37,824 bases of DNA, taken from positions 1 to 37,824 of the forward strand of contig CBFHQL010000017.1 in NCBI GenBank assembly GCA_965658025.1, given 5' to 3'. The DNA comes from UBA3537 sp965658025. Lineage in GTDB: Bacteria; Bacteroidota; Bacteroidia; Flavobacteriales; Flavobacteriaceae. A model generated the notes under the pieces. The model made no database searches, was not told the DNA's origin, and saw nothing but the letters and a program-made list of their open reading frames with translations. Shown in pieces: positions 15,533 through 24,062 of this stretch (the first letter of the stretch is position 1; the number at the start of each line of letters is the position of its first letter). The translations under genes and the position numbers were made by a program.

Positions 15533-16078
15533 ATGCAAAAACAAATAGAAATTCAATACCACAAAACCAATGTGGGTGAATTTGTTATTGGAAGTATCGC
15601 CCAATCTATATGTTTGTTAGATTACCGATGGAGAAAAAGGAGGTTATTCATTGATCAACGAATAAAATCTTCGTTCAATGCAAGATTTATCGAACAAAAC
15701 AACCCCTTGTTAGAAAAGGTGAAAACCCAAATTGATTGTTATTTAAACGCAGAGCTTAAGATATTTGAATTTCCCATATGTATAGCTGGTAGTGATTTTC
15801 AAAAAAGCGTTTGGAAAACTCTGAAAACAATCCCCTACGGAGAGACAAGAAGCTATCTTCAACTCACTGAAATGTTAGGTATTTCCAAAAGCAGTGTACG
15901 TGCAGTTGCCAATGCCAATGGCGCAAATGCCATAGCTTTGGCCGTCCCCTGTCACCGCATCATTGGAAGTGATGGTAGTTTGGTGGGTTATTCTGGAGGA
16001 TTACAAACTAAAAAGAGATTGTTGGGCATTGAAAAAAGAAATTCTTTTAACCCTAATGAATTACCCTTATGGACTTAA
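15533..16078 (+). CDS. ogt: Methylated-DNA--protein-cysteine S-methyltransferase
   Basis: A 181-residue Ogt/AGT protein that repairs O6-alkylguanine by suicidal transfer to cysteine. The active site is PCHR with C140 (LAVPCHRIIGSDGSL). The DNA-binding helix-turn-helix 'KSSVRAVANANGANAIA' carries the Arg finger R123, and the IPYGETRSY approach motif is present. The N-terminal ribonuclease-like domain (1-80) is degenerate, as is common. It is co-transcribed with the SIMPL gene and converges with the next minus-strand gene, seven bases between the stops. Confidence 0.94.
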   Translation: MQKQIEIQYHKTNVGEFVIGSIAQSICLLDYRWRKRRLFIDQRIKSSFNARFIEQNNPLLEKVKTQIDCYLNAELKIFEFPICIAGSDFQKSVWKTLKTIPYGETRSYLQLTEMLGISKSSVRAVANANGANAIALAVPCHRIIGSDGSLVGYSGGLQTKKRLLGIEKRNSFNPNELPLWT

Positions 16079-16085
16079 AAATACA

Positions 16086-16568
16086 TTAAAAAAAGCGTGC
16101 ATGCCAACTCTCTGCCGCAGGAACTTCCCAGTGGTCTTTGTATTCAGCTTTGGTTTGCACAAGATGATTAAAAACGATTGTTTTTGGTGAAACCGCTTTG
16201 CTTTTTGCCATTTTTTTAAAATCAGCGAGGGGCTTGTAGGCAATAAAATCGCCTTGCTTATAAGATACATTTAACTTATCCAAAAGGTCAACTTTGTACG
16301 TTTTTTCAAGTTCTTGTATAAAATGTACAGAAGCATCAATAGAACAACCAGAGGCGCTTTGTAAGTTTTGATCCAAACCTATGACAAGAAATCGTTTGTA
16401 TTTTAATTCAAACCCAGCTTTCAAATCGGTTCCATGGGCTGTCCATTGTGCCAAAAAATCATGCGCTTTTTTGGATATGTCTTCTTGTTCTTCAGCTGAA
16501 AACGAACGGTTGCATTGGTAAATCCAAATGCGTGCTGTATCTGGTAAAGATTGGAAATCGACAATCAT
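16086..16568 (-). CDS. Conserved Bacteroidota protein of unknown function (often mislabelled ABC transporter ATPase)
   Basis: A 160-residue soluble protein without signal peptide or membrane segment. It opens MIVDFQSLPDTARIWIYQ, and further blocks are 'GTDLKAGFELKYKRFLVIG', 'ASGCSIDASVHFIQELEK' and 'AYKPLADFKKMAKSKAVSP'. I recall homologues in Flavobacteriia being labelled 'ABC transporter ATPase', but there is no Walker A, Walker B or LSGGQ signature, so that label is not supported. The conserved Cys in ASGCSID and the Asp/His around it could be functional. It is the last gene of the amidase-MlaD-FeS run, six bases after the CCG protein. Confidence 0.8.
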   Translation of the reverse strand: MIVDFQSLPDTARIWIYQCNRSFSAEEQEDISKKAHDFLAQWTAHGTDLKAGFELKYKRFLVIGLDQNLQSASGCSIDASVHFIQELEKTYKVDLLDKLNVSYKQGDFIAYKPLADFKKMAKSKAVSPKTIVFNHLVQTKAEYKDHWEVPAAESWHARFF

Positions 16569-16574
16569 AAATTG

Positions 16575-17363
16575 TTATAAATCTTCTGCATTGGCAATGA
16601 GTTCGGCAATGTCCATGACTTCTATTTGGCCTTCGGCTTTATTTTTTACGCCATCGGTCATCATGGTATTGCAAAAAGGACATCCAGCCGCAATAATCTG
16701 TGGTTTTACTTCCATGGCTTGTTCTGTACGCTCAATATTGATTTCTTTGTTGCCAGCTTCAGCGTCTTTAAACATTTGCGCGCCACCTGCACCACAGCAT
16801 AATCCTTTTTTACGGCAATTTTTCATCTCAACGAGTTCGGCATCCAATTTCTTAATTAAATCTCTTGGTGCTTCATAAACGTTGTTGGCACGACCTAAAT
16901 AACAGGGATCATGAAACGTAATGCGTTTCCCCTCGAATTGTCCACCTTCAATGGTGAGGCGACCTTCATCAAGCAGACTCTTTAAAAACTGAGTGTGGTG
17001 CACTACTTCATAGGTTCCGCCAAGTGAAGGGTATTCATTTTTGAGGGTATTAAAACAATGTGGACAGGCGGTAACTATTTTTTTGATTTCATAAGCATTT
17101 ATGACTTCAATATTGGTAACAGCTTGCATTTGGAACAAAAACTCATTTCCAGCGCGTTTGGCAGGATCGCCTGTACAACTTTCTTCTGTACCTAATACCG
17201 CAAATTTAACATTTGCTTTGTGCAAAATTTTCACAAGGGCCTTTGTAATTTTCTTGGCTCTGTCGTCAAAACTTCCTGCACATCCGACCCAAAACAATAC
17301 CTCAGGGGCTATGCCCTGCGCATATAATTCGGCCATTGTAGGCACTTTAAGTTGTTCGCTCAT
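16575..17363 (-). CDS. CCG-domain Fe-S protein (HdrB/LutA/GlpC-like)
   Basis: A 262-residue cytosolic protein with two cysteine-rich CCG-type modules like heterodisulfide reductase subunit B. Module 1 has C28 (VGCAGS), C63 (ESCTGD, with a single Cys where CCG is usual), C100 and C103 (CPHC). Module 2 has C154 (DPCYLG), C183, C189-C190-G191 (LCCGAGGAQM), C228 and C231 (GCPFC). Such modules bind a noncubane 4Fe-4S cluster. Together with the membrane 4Fe-4S protein two genes upstream it probably forms a membrane quinone-linked electron-transfer complex. A link to electron-transfer flavoprotein oxidation is a family-based guess. Confidence 0.88.
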   Translation of the reverse strand: MSEQLKVPTMAELYAQGIAPEVLFWVGCAGSFDDRAKKITKALVKILHKANVKFAVLGTEESCTGDPAKRAGNEFLFQMQAVTNIEVINAYEIKKIVTACPHCFNTLKNEYPSLGGTYEVVHHTQFLKSLLDEGRLTIEGGQFEGKRITFHDPCYLGRANNVYEAPRDLIKKLDAELVEMKNCRKKGLCCGAGGAQMFKDAEAGNKEINIERTEQAMEVKPQIIAAGCPFCNTMMTDGVKNKAEGQIEVMDIAELIANAEDL

Positions 17364-17375
17364 TATCGTTTATTT

Positions 17376-17822
17376 TTATCCATTTTTTCCATCATCAAAA
17401 ACTTGGATGGTGACTTCTTTTTCTACTAGGTCTGTAAATTTTCCTCTGTAGCGTGTCGCTTTCACTAGGTGATTGTCAATCCAGTGGTAGTTCCCTCCTC
17501 TTGGTTTTCCCATTAGTAAGGTGTGGTAATTGAACCCATGTGTTTCAAGCCATTTTTGTGTAACTTCTCGGTGTTCTTCAGTACGCGAGGTAAAAAAACA
17601 AATCATGTGCCCTTCATCGTACCATTTGTTGCATGTTCTTTTGGCGTCTTCAAAAGGAAGGCATGTGGCCATACGTTCTGGTTCTTCATTAGGGACATCT
17701 TCAGTAATCGTACCATCGATATCTATTAAATAGTTTTTTACGCCTTCAGGGAGCACAGGACTTATCAATTCTCCTTCTTCTACTTTTTGGTGTAATAATG
17801 CGTCAGCTTCTTCTCGTTTCAT
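17376..17822 (-). CDS. HAD-like small phosphatase-fold protein
   Basis: A 148-residue HAD-superfamily protein. The nucleophile motif is DIDGTITEDV (near residue 33), motif II is CFFTSRTEEHREVTQKW with its Thr/Ser, and there is a late DxxK-like 'IDNHLVKATRYRG'. It has no large cap, as in LNS2 or polynucleotide-phosphatase-type members. Homologues are sometimes labelled phosphoheptose isomerase, for which I see no SIS-domain support. It sits between two Fe-S protein genes with gaps of 12 and 14 bases. Its substrate is unknown. Confidence 0.75.
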   Translation of the reverse strand: MKREEADALLHQKVEEGELISPVLPEGVKNYLIDIDGTITEDVPNEEPERMATCLPFEDAKRTCNKWYDEGHMICFFTSRTEEHREVTQKWLETHGFNYHTLLMGKPRGGNYHWIDNHLVKATRYRGKFTDLVEKEVTIQVFDDGKNG

Positions 17823-17836
17823 TCTTAAAATTAAAA

Positions 17837-19129
17837 TTATTCGTTATTCCAGTTTAGTCGATCCATTTGATTATACGGCCATGGTGCGCCGTTGTTTTCT
17901 ATGTTGCTCATCATTGTATTTAATTCTGTGGGCGCGGCACTTTGTTCCATGACTAAGTAACGACGCATATCTAGAATTATGGACAACGGGTTTATGCTTA
18001 CAGGACATGCTTCAACACAAGCATTACAACTTGTACAGGCCCACAATTCTTCGTTGGTGACATAATCACCAAGAAGTTGTTTTCCATCGGGATTGAAAGT
18101 TCCTTTGTTGGCATCAATGTTTTGCCCAACTTCATGCAAACGATCTCGGGTGTCCATCATAATTTTTCTTGGAGACAACTTTTTCCCTGTTTGATGGGCA
18201 GGGCACTCGCTTGTACATCGGCCACATTCGGTGCAGGTATAGGCATTGAGCAATTGAATTCTATTTAAATCAAAAACATCACTCGCACCAAATTTTTCAG
18301 GGTCTTCTGCAGTATCCTCTGGCACAGCATAGGGGTCGGCATCAGGATCCATCATGAGTTTGACCTCATTGGTAACCGATTCTAAGTTATCCAATTGGCC
18401 ATTAGGCGTTAAACGCCCATAATATGTGTTTGGAAAAGCCAGTAAAATATGTAAATGTTTTGAATAGTACAGATAGTTGAGGAAGATCAAAATACCCACA
18501 ATATGCAACCACCATGCTGTTCTTTCGATGGTATGAAGGGGGAAACCTTCAAACCATGGTGCTACAAACTGACTGATGACATTTCCAGAGTTCATCGCTT
18601 GAAATTGAACATCTGTAGCATTCATGATGATAAATAGTGCCATCAGCACGATTTCGAAATATAGAATAAGGTTTCCATCTTGTTTTGGCCAACCTTTCAT
18701 TTCAGAACTCATAAAACGTTTGATACGGAGTACATTTCTCCGCAGCCAAAAAACAACTACTGCAACAAATACTAGGAGTGCAAAGACTTCAAAAATTCCG
18801 ATGAGCATTCCGTACAGGGGGCCAATGGATGAGAAAATTCGATGTGTTCCAAAAAGTCCATCGATAACAATTTCCAAAACTTCGATATTGATGACAATAA
18901 ACCCAACGTAAACGATGACATGAAGTAGCCCTGAAATTGGACGACGAACCATTTTGCTTTGCCCCAAAGCGATTCGAGCCATATTGGCCCAGCGTTCTTT
19001 TGACTGTCCTTCGACCGCTACCGCTTTACCTAATTTGATATTACGCTTGAGTTTGTTGATGTTTCTAACAAAAAAAGCAATACCGCCCACTAAAATGAGC
19101 CCAAAAATAAAGTTTGGTAGTAGCGTCAT
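17837..19129 (-). CDS. Membrane 4Fe-4S dicluster protein (HdrC/NarI-like, quinone-linked)
   Basis: A 430-residue inner-membrane protein. Hydrophobic segments lie at about 4-22, 68-90, 103-130, 153-172 and 205-225. Conserved His residues in or near them (H70, H199, H209, H225, H227) could ligate haem b as in NarI-type subunits. The cytosolic half has two 4Fe-4S clusters: C299-x2-C302-x2-C305-x3-C309 and C365-x2-C368-x2-C371-x3-C375. Together with the CCG protein it resembles a split HdrD-like or DgcB/EtfD-like quinone reductase unit. The partner dehydrogenase is not in the window. The stop of mlaD is nine bases upstream. Confidence 0.88.
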   Translation of the reverse strand: MTLLPNFIFGLILVGGIAFFVRNINKLKRNIKLGKAVAVEGQSKERWANMARIALGQSKMVRRPISGLLHVIVYVGFIVINIEVLEIVIDGLFGTHRIFSSIGPLYGMLIGIFEVFALLVFVAVVVFWLRRNVLRIKRFMSSEMKGWPKQDGNLILYFEIVLMALFIIMNATDVQFQAMNSGNVISQFVAPWFEGFPLHTIERTAWWLHIVGILIFLNYLYYSKHLHILLAFPNTYYGRLTPNGQLDNLESVTNEVKLMMDPDADPYAVPEDTAEDPEKFGASDVFDLNRIQLLNAYTCTECGRCTSECPAHQTGKKLSPRKIMMDTRDRLHEVGQNIDANKGTFNPDGKQLLGDYVTNEELWACTSCNACVEACPVSINPLSIILDMRRYLVMEQSAAPTELNTMMSNIENNGAPWPYNQMDRLNWNNE

Positions 19130-19138
19130 TCTATAGTG

Positions 19139-20101
19139 TTATTCTTTTGATTCCGTTTGTGTTTCTGTTGTATTATAGGGCTTGTTTTTCTTACCGAATA
19201 GTGAAAAATGAACATAACGCTTCGGATTGAGTTTCATGTCCTCCAAAAGTGCTTCCAATTGCCCTAAAGCACCCTCCAAATTGTTATATAAGCCTTCGTC
19301 TTTTATGAGTTTTCCTACCGAACCTTCACCTTGTTCCATCCCCTTCAAAAGGGCGTCAAAACTAGTAATAGTAGACTGAAGACCGTTGATGGTTTCTTTT
19401 AAATTTGCATCAACGAGAGAGGTGCTGACTTCAGATAAATCATTAGAAATCTCACTGAAATTGTTCAGTGTTGACGTAATTGATGTTTTATTGTCTTCCA
19501 ATAGTCCATTAAGAGCATTGGACGTCGTTTCAAACGAAGTGATTGTTTGTTTCAATTGAGCAATACTACTCTTGATATTTGTCTTTGTCTCTGCATCAAA
19601 AACACTATTTACATTGGTTAGAAGTTTATCTGCACTAACCATTACCGTTTCAATTTTTTCTTGCAGCGGAGTGAGCCGCTGATTTACTAGTTCTGTAAGC
19701 CCAGGCTTTACAGATGAATCAAGTACATCTCCAGAAACTATATTTTCGGCACCATCAAACGCGGGAATTATGGCAATTGCTTTACCACCAATAAGCCCCG
19801 ATTCGTAAAGTTGTGCAGTACTGTTTTTAGAAAATTCGAAATCACTATCAACCAACATCATAACTTCCAATTTTCCGCTACCATCATCTGTGAATCTAAT
19901 GTCTTGAACTTTGCCTACTGTATGTCCATTTATGGTTACGGCTGCAGATGAGGCCAAACCTTCAACATTATCATAAACAGCTGTAATTTTTCGAGCATTG
20001 CTCAACAAATTCTCTCCTTTAAGGTAATTAAATATAAAAATGAATAACAAAATCCCCGAGAGGACCAATATTGCTGTTTTAATTTCTTTTGTTGTTCTCA
20101 A
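19139..20101 (-). CDS. MlaD/MCE-domain lipid-transport protein
   Basis: A 320-residue membrane-anchored protein with one N-terminal transmembrane segment (about 9-27), a single MCE domain (about 35-115, 'AVYDNVEGLASSAAVTINGH' onward) and a long coiled coil to about residue 290. MCE proteins form hexameric rings that move phospholipids between the inner and outer membranes. The start is TTG at 20101: a TAG stop stands directly upstream in frame, so no ATG is possible. A TAGATTTG box lies at 20124-20131. No MlaE/MlaF genes are adjacent, so the permease and ATPase are elsewhere. Confidence 0.88.
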   Translation of the reverse strand: MRTTKEIKTAILVLSGILLFIFIFNYLKGENLLSNARKITAVYDNVEGLASSAAVTINGHTVGKVQDIRFTDDGSGKLEVMMLVDSDFEFSKNSTAQLYESGLIGGKAIAIIPAFDGAENIVSGDVLDSSVKPGLTELVNQRLTPLQEKIETVMVSADKLLTNVNSVFDAETKTNIKSSIAQLKQTITSFETTSNALNGLLEDNKTSITSTLNNFSEISNDLSEVSTSLVDANLKETINGLQSTITSFDALLKGMEQGEGSVGKLIKDEGLYNNLEGALGQLEALLEDMKLNPKRYVHFSLFGKKNKPYNTTETQTESKE

Positions 20102-20123
20102 CTAATAACGTTTTGATGCCTTA

Positions 20124-20131
20124 CAAATCTA
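20124..20131 (-). promoter_or_regulatory. Candidate -7 box for the MlaD/Fe-S genes
   Basis: Minus-strand TAGATTTG matches TAnnTTTG, 22 bases before the TTG start of MlaD. It could give this gene and its followers transcription apart from the amidase. No -33 box at proper spacing is clear. Confidence 0.4.
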
Positions 20132-20155
20132 ATAATTAATTTGCAATATTTAGGG

Positions 20156-21235
20156 TTAATTTGTTTTAGTTTTTAAGGCGTTTTCAATTGAGATTCTTAT
20201 ACCATTTTGATAGGCCACAACAAAAGCTGAAGTATACCCCAATTTGACGGCCTCGGCCTTCATATTTAATGCCGTTTCATAGTCTGGTGTTTCTCCATAA
20301 AAATAGCGATACACATTGTTGGATTTGGTGCGAAAAATTGGTTTGAGACCTTTGAAATTATAGGACTTTGTAGCCAACTTTTTTGAACCCGCAGCAATTT
20401 GTACTTTGAATGAAATTGATGGAGCAACCGATACCGTATCAGTGACGGTATTTTGAACAACAACACCAGAATTTAAACTTGACTTGTAGTCAACTATAGC
20501 ATCAAAAATACTTTTGGAAATTTCTTGTTTCCCTCGGGAAGAGTTTAAATAATCACCTTCTTTTCTATTGGTGATAAATCCAGTTTCAACCAAAACACTG
20601 GGCATATAGGTGTTGTGTAACACCCAAAACCCGGCTTGCTTGACCCCACGATCGCGGCGTTTTAGCTGTTGCGTGAAATTGTCTTGAATAGTTCTAGCCA
20701 ATAAAATGCTTTGATCCAAATAATCTTCTTGTAAAAGGGTTAATCCAATGAAAGATTCTGGTGAGCTAGGATCAAATCCTTCGTAATTTTGTTCATAGTC
20801 ATCTTCCAAAAAAATCACTTCATTTTCTTGTTGCGCTATACGAAAGTTTGATTCATTCCTATGGAGTCCGAGAACAAAAGTTTCAGTTCCATGGGCTTGT
20901 GGACTGTGCGCATTACAATGTATGGAGACAAAGAGATCTGCATCTGCCTTGTTGGCAATGGCTGCACGTTGGCGAAGTTCCAAAAACACATCTTTTGTTC
21001 GGGTGTAAATTACTTTTATATCATTTGATTTTTCGAGTTGTTTTCCAACACGCAAAGTAATATCTAAAGCAATATCTTTTTCATTGTAACCAAAAGTGGT
21101 TATTTTACCAGGATCTTTACCACCATGCCCTGCGTCCAAAACTACGACAAAAGGTTTGGTATTATTTTTGGACTGTGCAAGGGAAATCAATCCAAAAAAA
21201 CACAAGAGGATTGTCAAAAATGATTTAATTTGCAT
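20156..21235 (-). CDS. N-acetylmuramoyl-L-alanine amidase (Amidase_3) with C-terminal SPOR-like domain
   Basis: A 359-residue exported amidase that splits the amide bond between MurNAc and L-alanine in peptidoglycan. It has a signal peptide (MQIKSFLTILLCFFGLISLA). The Zn ligands are H37 (LDAGHGGKD), E52 and H106 (SIHCNAH), with catalytic E217 in LVETGFITN. Residues 133-175 form a helical insert that may hold a regulatory lid, as in AmiC-type enzymes. From about 270 a SPOR-like domain (FKVQIAAGSKKL to AFVVAYQNG) may bind denuded glycans at the septum. lptD diverges from it. Confidence 0.92.
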   Translation of the reverse strand: MQIKSFLTILLCFFGLISLAQSKNNTKPFVVVLDAGHGGKDPGKITTFGYNEKDIALDITLRVGKQLEKSNDIKVIYTRTKDVFLELRQRAAIANKADADLFVSIHCNAHSPQAHGTETFVLGLHRNESNFRIAQQENEVIFLEDDYEQNYEGFDPSSPESFIGLTLLQEDYLDQSILLARTIQDNFTQQLKRRDRGVKQAGFWVLHNTYMPSVLVETGFITNRKEGDYLNSSRGKQEISKSIFDAIVDYKSSLNSGVVVQNTVTDTVSVAPSISFKVQIAAGSKKLATKSYNFKGLKPIFRTKSNNVYRYFYGETPDYETALNMKAEAVKLGYTSAFVVAYQNGIRISIENALKTKTN

Positions 21236-21296
21236 ACAAAATATTACTTTGTGCGTTGATGAAGTGTTTTTGTATAATAAACGATAAAAATATCAT

Positions 21297-21304
21297 TAAC
21301 TTTG
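21297..21304 (+). promoter_or_regulatory. Candidate -7 box for lptD
   Basis: TAACTTTG matches TAnnTTTG. A TTTTTG at 21267-21272 could serve as a -33 box, although the 24-base gap is slightly long. The box lies downstream of the ATG at 21256, so that ATG would not be in the transcript. This supports the TTG start at 21352. Confidence 0.5.
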
Positions 21305-21351
21305 ATACTTCAAAAACTAGGCCATTTAATACAAAAATACACCTAAAAGCA

Positions 21352-24048
21352 TTGAAAACAACATACTTTAAACTACTTTTTATTATTAGTTTTACAGTGC
21401 TTGCTAACACATACGGAGTAGCACAGGACTTGCCCAAGCCCTCAACTGAAGTGCCTGTTTCACCAACAATTCCCGAAAAACAAATTTTGGATTCTATTCC
21501 AAAAAATGAGCCCAAAACAGTACAACAAGACTCCATCACGAACGATAGTATTGCAAAACCGAAAGGGTTTTTGGAAGGTATTGTGAATTATAAAGCCAAA
21601 GATTATACATCTGTGAACCAGAAAACACAGCAGATTTATTTGTACAATGAAGCACAAGTACAGTATCAAGACATGGATATTCAATCTGGAACAATCATCA
21701 TAGATTACGGAAAAGATTTGGTTTATGCTGGTCGACTCAAAGACTCACTTGGCGATTATTCGCAATCCCCTGTGTTTAAACAAGGTGCTGATGTTGTAAA
21801 GCCCGACTCTATTGTTTTTAATATGAAAACAAAAAAGGCATTGATTTGGAATTCCAAAACGGAACAACAAGGCGGTCGAATTATTTCTAACCTTACAAAA
21901 AAAGAAAATGATTCTGTTTACTTTGTAAAACGCGCAAAGTTTACGACTTCCGAAAATGAAGAAAATCCAGAGTACTACTTTCTATTGCGTAGAGCAAAAG
22001 TAGTTCCTGGAAAGAAAGTCGTCACTGGACTTACCAACATGTTTATTGCAGATGTTCCCACACCCATTGGATTGCCTTTTGCATTCTTTCCATTGACAAA
22101 AAAAAGAACTTCAGGGGTTATTTTTCCATCTTTTGGGGAACAAAACAACCGTGGGTATTTTCTTCAAAATGGTGGTTATTATTTTGCCCTTAGCGATTAT
22201 TTTGATTTGGCTACACTTGGAGATTATTACACCAATGGAAGTTATGGTTTACGGCTCGAAAGTAATTATGCAGTGCGCTACAAATTTCGAGGAGCGCTCA
22301 GTTTTAGGTACGAAAACCTCATCAACAGTGAACGGGGTTTTCCTGACTATTCCAAAAGCATTATTTACAATTTGCGTTGGAACCAAAGCCAAGACAGTAA
22401 ATCCAATCCTAATTCACGCTTTTCGGCCTCTGTCAATTTGGGAAGTAGCACCTACTATCAAGAATCCATCAATCAACTGAATACTTCTAACTTTTTGAAC
22501 AATACCCTTGCATCATCTGTTTCTTATTCAAAAACTTTTCAAGGTGAACCGCAAGTCAATCTTAGTGTTACAGCCACACATTCACAAAATACAAATACAG
22601 AGACGATCAATATGACCTTGCCAACGTTCCAAGGGAGTGTTGATCGCGTTTTCCCATTTGCACCAAAAACTGGAAGTAAAAAAGGGGTGTTTCAAAACAT
22701 TAATTTCCAATACAATGTGCGGGGCGAAAATCGAATTCAAACCACAGATTCTTTATTCTTCAAAAAAGAAATGTTTGATGATGCAAAAGCTGGGGTACAA
22801 CACACTATTCCCATCAGTACAAACTTCAAATTATTCAAATATTTCAGTATGAGCACAAGTGCCAATTTTAATCATAATTGGACCTTTAATACCATTGAAA
22901 AAAATTACAATATTGATGATCAAGAAGTAGTGACTACTCCTCTGAAAGGATTTGACTCCTATACCACCTACAACTTTAGCACAAGCTTAGGAACGACCAT
23001 TTATGGTCTTTTTGATTTTGGTGAGAACAAAAAAATACAGGCCATACGTCATGTTCTACGTCCATCGGTGAGCTACAATATTTCCCCTGCATTCGAACAA
23101 TACTATGACACCTATGAAGTGGTGAGTGCCGATGGGCTGACCACAGACCAAGTCGAATACAGCCGATTTGAGCAATCGCTATTTGGTGCTCCAGGAAATC
23201 GCTTTTCGAGTAGTGTTGGGCTTTCGTTAAGTAATAATCTTGAAGCTAAAGTTCGCCCAAAAGACAGTACCGCTACGGAACCAAAAAAAATATTTCTATT
23301 AAATTCTCTGAATTTCTCTACAAACTACAATATCGCTAGCGACTCTTTAAATTGGAACCCAGTACGCATGACGGGGGGTACGCAGTTGTTTGACAATAAA
23401 ATGAGTGTAAACTTTGGCGCGACTCTAGACCCCTATGCACTAGATAACACCAACAGAAAAATCAACACATTCAACATTGATAATGGAGGGAGTTTGTTTC
23501 GGATTTCAAGTGCAAATTTAACCATGAGTTACAATCTTTCTAGTGATTCATTTGGGGGAGATTCTGATGAAAATAATGCCGCAAAAAATGAATCGTTGAG
23601 AAGTGGTGGTCGTGCAGATGACTTATTTGGAAAACCACAAGATTTTGCTGATCGACGACTCAACAATAGTAAATCAAATGATGAAAAGCCCGAACCTACA
23701 GATTTATATAAGTACAAAATTCCGTGGAGTTTGCGTCTTGCTTATGCCCTTAACTACAACAATTCTAGGCGACAAAGTGAGATTTCTTCGCACTCTTTGA
23801 TGTTTTCTGGTGATATCGATTTGTCACCACGTTGGAGTGTTGGAGCATCGTCTGGATACGACTTTAAAAACAAAGGATTCACCTATACCCAATTGCGTTT
23901 TGAACGTGATTTGGAAAGTTGGCGTATGAATTTTTCATGGATTCCATTCAGCAGTAGAAGTTCTTGGAACTTTTTTATTGGAATACGATCGAGTATACTC
24001 AGTGATATCAAATATGACAAACAGCGTCAGCGCGATAAGACGCTTTAA
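21352..24048 (+). CDS. lptD: LPS-assembly protein LptD (outer-membrane beta-barrel)
   Basis: The likely Bacteroidota LptD, 898 residues from the TTG at 21352 (930 from the ATG at 21256). The TTG gives a clean signal peptide (MKTTYFKLLFIISFTVLANT, then YGVAQ). The ATG would put 32 polar residues before the signal, and a -7 box lies between the two starts. The mature protein begins with a Pro-rich linker, then an OstA/LptA-like beta-jellyroll (about 90-250: 'QQIYLYNEAQVQYQDMDIQS') and a large barrel ('PTPIGLPFAFFPLTKKRTSG' onward). The mature part contains no cysteine, so the disulfide control known from E. coli LptD is absent. ridA follows after 14 bases. Confidence 0.87.
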   Translation: MKTTYFKLLFIISFTVLANTYGVAQDLPKPSTEVPVSPTIPEKQILDSIPKNEPKTVQQDSITNDSIAKPKGFLEGIVNYKAKDYTSVNQKTQQIYLYNEAQVQYQDMDIQSGTIIIDYGKDLVYAGRLKDSLGDYSQSPVFKQGADVVKPDSIVFNMKTKKALIWNSKTEQQGGRIISNLTKKENDSVYFVKRAKFTTSENEENPEYYFLLRRAKVVPGKKVVTGLTNMFIADVPTPIGLPFAFFPLTKKRTSGVIFPSFGEQNNRGYFLQNGGYYFALSDYFDLATLGDYYTNGSYGLRLESNYAVRYKFRGALSFRYENLINSERGFPDYSKSIIYNLRWNQSQDSKSNPNSRFSASVNLGSSTYYQESINQLNTSNFLNNTLASSVSYSKTFQGEPQVNLSVTATHSQNTNTETINMTLPTFQGSVDRVFPFAPKTGSKKGVFQNINFQYNVRGENRIQTTDSLFFKKEMFDDAKAGVQHTIPISTNFKLFKYFSMSTSANFNHNWTFNTIEKNYNIDDQEVVTTPLKGFDSYTTYNFSTSLGTTIYGLFDFGENKKIQAIRHVLRPSVSYNISPAFEQYYDTYEVVSADGLTTDQVEYSRFEQSLFGAPGNRFSSSVGLSLSNNLEAKVRPKDSTATEPKKIFLLNSLNFSTNYNIASDSLNWNPVRMTGGTQLFDNKMSVNFGATLDPYALDNTNRKINTFNIDNGGSLFRISSANLTMSYNLSSDSFGGDSDENNAAKNESLRSGGRADDLFGKPQDFADRRLNNSKSNDEKPEPTDLYKYKIPWSLRLAYALNYNNSRRQSEISSHSLMFSGDIDLSPRWSVGASSGYDFKNKGFTYTQLRFERDLESWRMNFSWIPFSSRSSWNFFIGIRSSILSDIKYDKQRQRDKTL

Positions 24049-24062
24049 AATTTTAATACAAA

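Noticed and set aside
16086..16568. ABC transporter ATPase
   Set aside because: No Walker A, Walker B or signature motif in the 160-residue chain.
21256..21351. N-terminal 32-residue extension of LptD from the ATG
   Set aside because: It precedes a complete signal peptide, contains a -7 promoter box and would be outside the expected transcript.
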